From positions 1-5,626 of the forward strand of contig CAISGS010000159.1 of the NCBI GenBank assembly GCA_903884915.1: 5,626 nucleotides of DNA. Reading direction: 5' to 3'. Position 1 is the stretch's first letter, and every line of letters begins with the position of its first letter. Below are positions 1-4,651 of this stretch, one piece after another. Source of the stretch: an uncultured Caulobacteraceae bacterium (GTDB lineage: Bacteria > Pseudomonadota > Alphaproteobacteria > Caulobacterales > Caulobacteraceae). The notes beneath the pieces were generated by a model that was not told the origin of the DNA, ran no database searches, and saw only the letters and a list, made by a program, of their open reading frames with translations. Position numbers and translations under genes: made by a program.

Positions 1-120
1 ATCCTGTTTGCCATGAATGACACCAAGATGATCCACGGCACCAATGAGCATATGTCGCTGGAAAATCTGGCCCGCATGACGACCTACTATGCGCAGCTGA
101 TTGCCACGGCGGCGGGCTGA
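1..120 (+). CDS. M20-family metallopeptidase, C-terminal fragment
   Basis: This is the last 39 codons of a gene that starts outside the window, read in frame 1 to a TGA at 118-120. The peptide contains IHGTNEHMSLENL followed by a helix ending YYAQLI. This matches the C-terminal signature of the M20 zinc peptidases (carboxypeptidase G2, PM20D1 and carboxypeptidase S type), where an H-G-x-N-E segment supplies the last metal-ligand histidine, here His12 of the fragment. Family members hydrolyse peptide or N-acyl-amino-acid bonds with a two-zinc centre. Substrate and localisation cannot be read from this fragment. The next gene starts 41 bases downstream on the same strand, so the two may share a transcript. 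Family assignment is fairly secure; the subfamily is not. Confidence 0.75.
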   Translation: MLFAMNDTKMIHGTNEHMSLENLARMTTYYAQLIATAAG

Positions 121-130
121 CCCCTTGGAG

Positions 131-143
131 GCCCGGCACGGGC
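131..143 (+). other. Small GC hairpin after the peptidase stop codon
   Basis: GCCCG at 131-135 and CGGGC at 139-143 form a perfect five-base-pair stem with a three-base loop (GCA), eleven bases after the peptidase stop codon. No T-run follows, so it is not a standard intrinsic terminator. It could protect the mRNA 3' end, weakly attenuate readthrough, or be a chance pairing in GC-rich DNA. It overlaps a GGAGG motif at 127-131 by one base. Confidence 0.25.
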
Positions 144-161
144 AGGTTATGGGCTAATCCT

Positions 162-1295
162 ATGAGCAGAGACACAGCCCCCGCACCCAAGGCGCTCCCC
201 AAGACGCCCCCGAAGGCGCCTTCGCCAAAGCCCGCCGCATTCGGCGAGGGCTTTGTGCTGGACTGCTGGTACTTTGCCGCCCTTGGCCAAGAGCTCAAGC
301 CGGGCAAGCTGCAACGCTATGAGATCCTTGGCGAGCCGGTGCTTCTGGGCCGTACCCTAGCGGGCGAAGCCTATGCCCTGCGCGATATCTGCCCCCATCG
401 GGCCGCGCCGCTGTCCGCCGGCAAGCTGACCCGCGATGATGCGGGCCATGAGGCCGTTCAGTGCCCCTATCATGGCTGGCTCTTTCGCACCGATGGGGTC
501 TGTAGCAAGATCCCGTCGCTGGTCGAGGAACAGGGCATGGATGTTGAACGCATCCGTGTGCGGCGCTTTCCGGTCAGCGAGAGCCAGGGCCTGGTCTTTG
601 TCTGGATGGCGTCCGATCCCCGCAGCGAGGCTGAGCCGGACCACGCGCCGCAGATCTTTCCCGGTGTTGTCGGCGGCAAGCCTAAGCTGATCGACAAGAT
701 GGTGTTTGATGTCCATGTCGACCATGCGGTGGTCGGCCTGATGGATCCCGCCCACGGCCCCTATGTCCATGCCCAGTGGTGGTGGCGCTCGGCCAAGAGC
801 CAACATGCCAAGGCCAAGCTCTTTGCGCCCCGTGAGGCGGGCTTTGCCATGGTCCGGCATGAGCCTTCTAAGAACAGCCGCGCCTATGCGATTTTGGGCG
901 GCGAGCCCCTGACCGAGATCACCTTCCGCCTGCCCGGCCTGCGCTGGGAACATATTACGGTGGGCAAGCGACAGGTCCTGTCCCTGACCTGCCTGACCCC
1001 CATGTCTGAGACCAGAACTCGCATCACCCAGATTGTCTGGTCCGACCATCCCATCTTTGGCCTGATTGCGCCCTTCTTTGCCGCCGGAGCGCGGGCCTTT
1101 TTGCGCCAGGACGGCGATATGGTGAACCTACAAAATGAGGGTCTGAAATATGATCCCTCACTGCTCTGGATCGACGATGCCGACCGGCAGGCCAAATGGT
1201 ATCAGGCCCTCAAACGCGAATGGGCCGCCAGCCGCAAAGAGGCGCGCGCCTTCGTCAATCCGGTTGAAGAGACGGTCCTCAAGTGGCGCAGCTAA
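162..1295 (+). CDS. Rieske-type aromatic ring-hydroxylating oxygenase (oxygenase component)
   Basis: This 377-residue protein has the two metal centres of a Rieske non-heme iron oxygenase. The [2Fe-2S] site is Cys77-x-His79 with Cys101-x2-His104 (CPHRAAP and CPYHGWLF). The mononuclear iron site is Asp195-x2-His198-x4-His203 in LMDPAHGPYVH, with Asp317 (RQDGD) the likely third ligand by comparison with VanA/dicamba monooxygenase-type enzymes. Such enzymes use electrons from a separate reductase to hydroxylate or demethylate a substrate; no reductase or ferredoxin gene is visible. The substrate is unknown. Residues 5-26 are a Pro/Lys/Ala-rich, probably disordered tail; the core begins near Trp36. 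ATG 162 is the only ATG ahead of the core, but its Shine-Dalgarno is weak (AGG at 144-146). Where many relatives have Asn three residues before the bridging Asp, this protein has Gly192. ftsY follows 65 bases downstream. Confidence 0.88.
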   Translation: MSRDTAPAPKALPKTPPKAPSPKPAAFGEGFVLDCWYFAALGQELKPGKLQRYEILGEPVLLGRTLAGEAYALRDICPHRAAPLSAGKLTRDDAGHEAVQCPYHGWLFRTDGVCSKIPSLVEEQGMDVERIRVRRFPVSESQGLVFVWMASDPRSEAEPDHAPQIFPGVVGGKPKLIDKMVFDVHVDHAVVGLMDPAHGPYVHAQWWWRSAKSQHAKAKLFAPREAGFAMVRHEPSKNSRAYAILGGEPLTEITFRLPGLRWEHITVGKRQVLSLTCLTPMSETRTRITQIVWSDHPIFGLIAPFFAAGARAFLRQDGDMVNLQNEGLKYDPSLLWIDDADRQAKWYQALKREWAASRKEARAFVNPVEETVLKWRS

Positions 1296-1360
1296 TGGGC
1301 ACGAACACGGGATTGAGAAGTTCTATGGCGCATCGTCGGCGCGGCCAGTAAAAGACCGTC

Positions 1361-2314
1361 ATGACCCAATCAGACGAACCGAAAAAGGGCTGGTTTAAGC
1401 GCCTTGCCGACGGGCTAACGCGCTCGACGCGGCAAATGACCGAGCAGGTGGTCGCGGCCATCGTCAAGCGCCCGCTCGATCAGGCCATGCTCGACGATCT
1501 CGAAGAGATGCTGATCGAGGCCGACCTGGGTCCCGCCGCCGCTGGCCGCGTCGCCGAGGCCTTTGGTAAGGCCCGCTTCGGCCGCGAAGCCTCTGAATCC
1601 GAGATCAAGATCGCGCTGGCCGAGGCGGTTGCCGCTGAACTTCTGCCCCGCCAAGGCCGGTTTGATCCCCTGTCGGGCCCCAAGCCCTATGTGGTGCTGT
1701 TTGTCGGCGTCAATGGATCAGGCAAGACCACGACCTTGGGCAAGATTGCGGCCGACCTGACCGGTCGCGGGGCCAAGGTTCTGATTGCGGCAGGCGACAC
1801 CTTCCGCGCCGCCGCCGTCGAGCAGCTCAAGATCTGGGCTGACCGGTCGGGGGCCGATTTCATCTCCCGCCCGACCGGTTCGGATGCCGCGGGCCTAGCC
1901 TTTGACGCGCTCGAACAGGCCCGCAGCGGCGGCTATGACGTGCTGCTGATCGACACGGCGGGGCGCTTGCAAAACAAGTCCGGCCTTATGGATGAGCTGT
2001 TAAAGATCGTTCGGGTGCTGAAGAAGATCGATCCGGATGCGCCGCACGAGACCTTGCTGGTGCTCGATGCCACGGTGGGCCGCAATGCCCTGTCGCAAGA
2101 AAATATCTTCGGCAATACCACAGGCGTCACCGGCATTGTCATGACCAAGCTCGACGGCACGGCCCGGGGCGGGGTTCTGGTTCCCGTGGCGCAAGCCTCA
2201 GATGCCCCTATCAAACTGATCGGCGTCGGTGAGGGGATCGAAGATCTTCAACCCTTTGACGCGGTCGCCTTTTCCCGCTCGTTGGTCGGGCTGGATGGAA
2301 CGGAAAATCCATGA
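1361..2314 (+). CDS. ftsY: Signal recognition particle receptor GTPase FtsY
   Basis: FtsY receives SRP-bound ribosomes at the inner membrane and hydrolyses GTP together with Ffh to hand nascent membrane proteins to SecYEG. The 317-residue protein has the expected order. A basic amphipathic start (KKGWFKRLADGL, residues 8-19) is the probable membrane-targeting helix. It is followed by the N domain with MLIEADLG (50-57), P-loop GVNGSGKTT (116-124), the SRP-GTPase insertion-box segment DTFRAAA (146-152), DTAGR (198-202), TKLD (262-265) and GVGEGIEDL (288-296). It lacks the long acidic A domain of E. coli FtsY, as many alphaproteobacterial versions do. The segment usually written DATTGQNAL reads DATVGRNAL, with Arg241 for Gln. 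ATG 1361 has a weak AAAGA upstream (1351-1355). Its stop overlaps the next start by ATGA. Confidence 0.97.
   Translation: MTQSDEPKKGWFKRLADGLTRSTRQMTEQVVAAIVKRPLDQAMLDDLEEMLIEADLGPAAAGRVAEAFGKARFGREASESEIKIALAEAVAAELLPRQGRFDPLSGPKPYVVLFVGVNGSGKTTTLGKIAADLTGRGAKVLIAAGDTFRAAAVEQLKIWADRSGADFISRPTGSDAAGLAFDALEQARSGGYDVLLIDTAGRLQNKSGLMDELLKIVRVLKKIDPDAPHETLLVLDATVGRNALSQENIFGNTTGVTGIVMTKLDGTARGGVLVPVAQASDAPIKLIGVGEGIEDLQPFDAVAFSRSLVGLDGTENP
2302..2304 (+). promoter_or_regulatory. Weak ribosome binding site for yciB, inside ftsY
   Basis: A GGA within GGAACGGA lies six bases before ATG 2311 and inside the last codons of ftsY. The modest site together with the ATGA overlap suggests that yciB is translated mainly by ribosomes finishing ftsY. 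Confidence 0.4.
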
Positions 2315-2895
2315 GCCAGCCTCTGTCAGATAAGACCAGAACCCTGATCCGCTCGGGCGTCGACTATGCCGGGCCGCTGGCCTTTCTGGTCGGTTATCTC
2401 GTCACCCGCGATATGCTGAGCGCCACCTGGGCTCTGGTCGGCGCCTCCGCCATCGCGCTAGCCGTCGGCTATGGGGTGGAGCGGCGCATTGCGCCCATGC
2501 CGCTCTTTGCCGGGCTCGCCGCGCTGATCTTTGGCGGCCTGACCCTCTATTTCCACGATGCGCGCTTTGTTAAGATCAAGCCGACCGCGATCAACACCAT
2601 CCTTGGCCTGACCATGCTCGGCGGCTTGGCCCTCAAGCGCAACCCCCTCAAGGCCCTGATGGGCGAAGCGCTCAAGCTGCCTGACGCGGCATGGCGCACC
2701 CTCACCCTTCGCTACGGCCTGTTCTTTCTATGTGTTGCGGTCTTGAATGAAGCCGTCTGGCGCACCCAACCCGAATCGACCTGGGTCTGGTTTCGGATGC
2801 CCGGCCTGCAGATCCTATCGCTGGTCTTTTCCCTGACCCAGCTGCCCTTGATGATGAAACATATCCAAGCCGATCCTGAGGCCGACAAGCCTTAA
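2311..2895 (+). CDS. yciB: Inner membrane-spanning protein YciB / septation protein IspZ
   Basis: This 194-residue polytopic protein belongs to the YciB/IspZ family, which is associated with cell-envelope integrity and septation; its biochemical activity is not settled. Family signatures are clear: FVKIKPTAIN (86-95), LMGEALKLPDAAWRTLTLR (116-134), then FFLCVAVLNEAVWRT (138-152). Hydrophobic segments lie at about 17-32, 36-54, 62-81, 93-108, 132-150 and 164-182, giving five or six membrane spans depending on how the first two are counted. The length is close to the usual 180-200 residues. The start overlaps the ftsY stop by four bases, so the pair is almost certainly one operon with coupled translation. 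FtsY delivers membrane proteins and YciB is one, but a direct functional link is only inference. The C-terminus is short and charged. Confidence 0.93.
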   Translation: MSQPLSDKTRTLIRSGVDYAGPLAFLVGYLVTRDMLSATWALVGASAIALAVGYGVERRIAPMPLFAGLAALIFGGLTLYFHDARFVKIKPTAINTILGLTMLGGLALKRNPLKALMGEALKLPDAAWRTLTLRYGLFFLCVAVLNEAVWRTQPESTWVWFRMPGLQILSLVFSLTQLPLMMKHIQADPEADKP

Positions 2896-2914
2896 GCCAA
2901 AGACGGAGGACTTT

Positions 2915-2944
2915 TTGTCGACTGTCGTTAAACCGACGTAGACT
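2915..2944 (+). promoter_or_regulatory. Candidate sigma-70-type promoter for the marR gene
   Basis: TTGTCG at 2915-2920 matches five of six positions of the -35 element TTGACG used by Caulobacter-type housekeeping sigma factors. TAGACT at 2939-2944 is a four-of-six match to TATAAT, with an 18-base spacer. Initiation would fall near 2951, leaving an untranslated leader of about 47 bases. It lies in the only gap of more than 100 bases in the window, directly before the regulator gene. The -10 is poor, so the call is moderate. Confidence 0.4.
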
Positions 2945-2951
2945 GACATTA
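2920..2951 (+). repeat. Two 11-bp direct repeats 21 bp apart, GACTGWCRTTA
   Basis: GACTGTCGTTA at 2920-2930 and GACTGACATTA at 2941-2951 agree at nine of eleven positions. Their starts are 21 bases apart, about two helical turns, so a protein would meet both copies on the same DNA face. They flank or overlap the predicted -10 element, a suitable place for a repressor such as the adjacent MarR protein. Chance similarity is possible. Confidence 0.4.
2924..2937 (+). promoter_or_regulatory. Candidate operator: inverted repeat in the marR promoter spacer
   Basis: GTCG at 2924-2927 and CGAC at 2934-2937 form an inverted repeat around TTAAAC, giving GTCG-N6-CGAC. It sits between the candidate -35 and -10 elements. 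MarR dimers usually bind short dyads that overlap their own promoters and repress themselves, so this fits autoregulation. The half-sites are only four bases, so the call is tentative. Confidence 0.35.
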
Positions 2952-2964
2952 AGGTGTTCCTAGC

Positions 2965-2978
2965 CCCCGCTATCGGGG
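2965..2978 (+). other. Hairpin in the marR leader
   Basis: CCCCG at 2965-2969 pairs perfectly with CGGGG at 2974-2978 around a four-base loop (CTAT). It ends eight bases before the Shine-Dalgarno of the marR gene. No T-run follows, so it is not a terminator for yciB. It may shape the 5' leader or stabilise the transcript. Confidence 0.35.
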
Positions 2979-2986
2979 ACACTGCT

Positions 2987-2991
2987 GGAGG
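2987..2991 (+). promoter_or_regulatory. Strong Shine-Dalgarno site for the marR gene
   Basis: A perfect GGAGG lies six bases before ATG 2998. It is the best ribosome binding site in the window and fixes this start codon. Confidence 0.8.
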
Positions 2992-2997
2992 CCCTCT

Positions 2998-3564
2998 ATG
3001 TCGAAGTCCCGCCTAGACGACAGCCTGATTGATCTGAACCGTTCGCCAAGCCACCTGTTGCACCGGGTGCTGCAGATGGCCCTAGACCTCTTTGTCGAGG
3101 AGGCCGGTCCCGGCGCGGTGACCCAGCGCCAATTCGCCGTTCTGGCCGCCGTGGCTGCCGATGAAGGCCCAACCCAGTCGCGCCTTGTTAAGGCCACGGG
3201 CATTGATCGCTCGACGCTCGCCGATATGGTCGCACGCATGATCGATAAGGGGCTCCTGACCCGCGAGCGGTCCGTCAAGGATGCGCGGGCCAACAGTGTC
3301 GGCCTGACCGATCTGGGTCGCCACACCCTCAGCGATATGGCCCCCAAGGTCGCCGCTGCCGACAGCCGCCTTCTGGCCCATCTGAGCGCGGGCAAGCGCG
3401 ACAGTTTCATCAAACTCCTGCGCGACTTCATCAAGTCCGGCGAAGAGACCGACGAGAGCCTGATGGAGGCTGCCACCAAGCCGAAAAAGAAATCGGACAA
3501 GGCTCCAAAGGCAGAAAAGAAGAAAAAGAAGAAGAAAAAGGCCGCGAACGATCTTGCACTTTGA
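2998..3564 (+). CDS. MarR-family transcriptional regulator with poly-lysine tail
   Basis: This 188-residue protein has the MarR winged-helix layout. An N-terminal dimerisation helix lies around 16-35. TQRQFAVLAAVAADEG (42-57) leads into the helix-turn-helix at about 58-85 (TQSRLVKATGIDRSTLADMV and the following helix). The wing is at 86-104 with the basic Asp95-Ala-Arg97 motif, and C-terminal dimer helices run to about 150. MarR dimers typically repress their own promoter and neighbouring genes and release DNA when a phenolic or other small ligand binds. The unusual part is residues 161-181, rich in lysine with eight in a row at 174-181, followed by ANDLAL. The core MarR fold ends before this, so it is a disordered extension that may bind DNA or RNA non-specifically. 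Likely targets are its own promoter and the hydrolase and ABC genes downstream. Ligand unknown. Confidence 0.9.
   Translation: MSKSRLDDSLIDLNRSPSHLLHRVLQMALDLFVEEAGPGAVTQRQFAVLAAVAADEGPTQSRLVKATGIDRSTLADMVARMIDKGLLTRERSVKDARANSVGLTDLGRHTLSDMAPKVAAADSRLLAHLSAGKRDSFIKLLRDFIKSGEETDESLMEAATKPKKKSDKAPKAEKKKKKKKKAANDLAL
3513..3541 (+). repeat. 29-base all-purine tract encoding eight lysines
   Basis: The + strand has only A and G from 3513 to 3541, mostly AAG and AAA codons for Lys174-181. Such tracts are prone to length change by replication slippage, and AAA-AAG pairs are known ribosomal slippage sites. The count of lysines may therefore vary between strains. Confidence 0.7.
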
Positions 3565-3575
3565 GCCAAAGGCGC

Positions 3576-3588
3576 GACTTTGAAAGTC
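3576..3588 (+). promoter_or_regulatory. Perfect 13-bp dyad between marR and the hydrolase gene
   Basis: GACTTT-G-AAAGTC is a perfect inverted repeat with six-base arms around one central base, starting 11 bases after the marR stop codon. The one-base centre is too small for a full RNA hairpin loop, so it looks more like a protein-binding site on DNA than a terminator, although a GACT/AGTC stem with a five-base loop is possible. It lies 33 bases before the hydrolase start. Confidence 0.4.
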
Positions 3589-3591
3589 TAA

Positions 3592-3608
3592 CCGGCCCTT
3601 ATCGCCGG
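3592..3608 (+). other. Small hairpin before the hydrolase gene
   Basis: CCGGC at 3592-3596 pairs perfectly with GCCGG at 3604-3608 around a seven-base loop. No T-run follows, so termination is unlikely. It ends 13 bases before ATG 3622 and could weakly influence ribosome access. Confidence 0.25.
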
Positions 3609-3621
3609 ATCGAACTGTTGG

Positions 3622-4590
3622 ATGAGTCAGATGGTTTTACGTGCCCTTGCCGCTACGAGCCTCGTCGTTTTGGGATTCATTGCCGTGGGCGGCCTAATGA
3701 CCGCAGCGGCGGGTACGCCAAGCCTGCGTGGCCAGAGGATCGACATTGGCGACGGTCGCCACATGCACCTGATCTGTGAAGGACCAGCGGTCGGAACCGG
3801 TCCCACGGTCCTGTTCGAGGCCGGGGCCTTTGGATTTTCTGCCGATTGGGGCGCAGTGCAGGAAAGCCTGACCAAGTCTGGACAGAGGTCTTGCGCCTAT
3901 GACCGCGCCGGTCTTGGCCAAAGCGATCCGGGGCCAGGCCCCAGGGACGCCAACGCTATTGTTGGCGACCTCGAAAAGCTGCTGACCGTGGCCAATGAGC
4001 CCGGCCCCTACATCTATGTCGGTCACTCCATGGCCGGGGTCTATGCGCGCCTCTTTACCGCCCGCAATGCCGACAAGGTGGTCGGCGTGGTCTTGGTCGA
4101 TGCCGCCTCGCCTGAGGCGTCCGCCATGCCGCAGGTGTCACAGTTCGTCAAAGCCTTCGCCACCGCCTCGCGGATGGCCGCGTGGGGGGCCTCAACGGGC
4201 CTGTTCAAGCCCCTAGCGGGGACAGGTCTTGGCGACAAGATCGGCCTGCCGCCCGCGGCCTCCGCTGAAAAGCGCCGCGCCTTTGCCTCTGGGATCCATA
4301 ACCGCATTGCCGCTGATGAGGTTGCCCAGTGGCCGCAAAGCGGCAAGCAGGCCGCTAGCGCCGGTCAATATGCCCCGACCCTGCCGGTCATGGTGGTCAC
4401 CGCCGGTCCCGCCGAAGGCGCGCGCAAGCAATGGAAAGACCTACAGGCCGCCCCCGCCCTTGCCTCAAAATTTGGCGTCGCGGTCAATGTGCCTGAAGCC
4501 AGCCACAATAGTGTTCTGGGCCTGCAACATAACGGCGCCATCTTGCGGGCCATTGCACAGGTGCGTAAGGTCATCGATACCAAGGGTTGA
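3622..4590 (+). CDS. Alpha/beta-fold hydrolase, exported or membrane-anchored
   Basis: This 322-residue protein starts with a hydrophobic stretch (about 5-30, VLRALAATSLVVLGFIAVGG and on to TAAAG), a signal peptide or membrane anchor that places the enzyme outside the cytoplasm. The body is a serine hydrolase of the type FEAGAFGFSADW (65-76), CAYDRAGLGQSDPGPGPR (91-108), YIYVGHSMAG (130-139), VVLVDAASPE (156-165). The nucleophile is Ser136 and the base is probably His295 (EASHNSVLG). The acid is likely Asp160 after strand six, because the usual strand-seven position (VVTAGPAEG) has no Asp. The nucleophile elbow is GHSMA, with Ala138 replacing the second glycine of GxSxG. ATG 3622 and ATG 3631 (Met4) are both possible starts with weak ribosome sites; either keeps the signal. 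The substrate is unknown; esters are the default guess. It lies 57 bases after the marR gene, probably co-transcribed. Confidence 0.85.
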   Translation: MSQMVLRALAATSLVVLGFIAVGGLMTAAAGTPSLRGQRIDIGDGRHMHLICEGPAVGTGPTVLFEAGAFGFSADWGAVQESLTKSGQRSCAYDRAGLGQSDPGPGPRDANAIVGDLEKLLTVANEPGPYIYVGHSMAGVYARLFTARNADKVVGVVLVDAASPEASAMPQVSQFVKAFATASRMAAWGASTGLFKPLAGTGLGDKIGLPPAASAEKRRAFASGIHNRIAADEVAQWPQSGKQAASAGQYAPTLPVMVVTAGPAEGARKQWKDLQAAPALASKFGVAVNVPEASHNSVLGLQHNGAILRAIAQVRKVIDTKG

Positions 4591-4635
4591 TTTGATCAAG
4601 GTCATAGACGAGCCCTGATCGCTTTAACGGCTAGC

Positions 4636-4641
4636 GAAGGG
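4636..4641 (+). promoter_or_regulatory. Ribosome binding site for the ABC ATPase gene
   Basis: GAAGGG lies ten bases before ATG 4652 in the 61-base gap after the hydrolase. Spacing is slightly long but acceptable. I see no convincing promoter or terminator in this gap, which favours readthrough from upstream. Confidence 0.45.
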
Positions 4642-4651
4642 TCGATCACCG

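Noticed and set aside
357..1049. A 230-codon minus-strand reading frame inside the Rieske gene
   Set aside because: Long antisense frames are expected in GC-rich genes with biased third positions. The + strand carries both iron-site motifs; the minus product shows no recognisable domain.
1296..1360. Promoter for ftsY in the 65-base gap, and a GAAC...GTTC inverted repeat
   Set aside because: TTGAG is present but no reasonable -10 lies 16-18 bases downstream. The four-base arms of the repeat are too short and far apart to be meaningful.
2915..2941. TTG-started eight-codon frame after GGAGG (2905-2909), a possible leader peptide
   Set aside because: The TTG coincides with the predicted -35 element, so it would lie upstream of the transcript start. 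It has no regulatory codon run, and a rare start codon makes it weak.
2970..3569. A 199-codon reading frame on the minus strand opposite the marR gene, with a run of phenylalanines
   Set aside because: It is the complement of a gene with clear MarR motifs and a strong ribosome site. The phenylalanine run is only the antisense of the lysine tract, and no family resemblance is seen.
3561..3779. A 72-codon plus-strand frame starting at TTG 3561 as a separate small gene
   Set aside because: It has no ribosome site of its own, overlaps the hydrolase gene in another frame for most of its length, and shows no coherent protein features.
4592..4599. TTGATCAA palindrome and GCTTTAAC (4621-4628) as promoter or operator for the ABC genes
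   Set aside because: Eight-base palindromes occur often by chance. The -10-like GCTTTAAC has no -35 at the right distance: the TTGATC is 23 bases away. I could not support a promoter.
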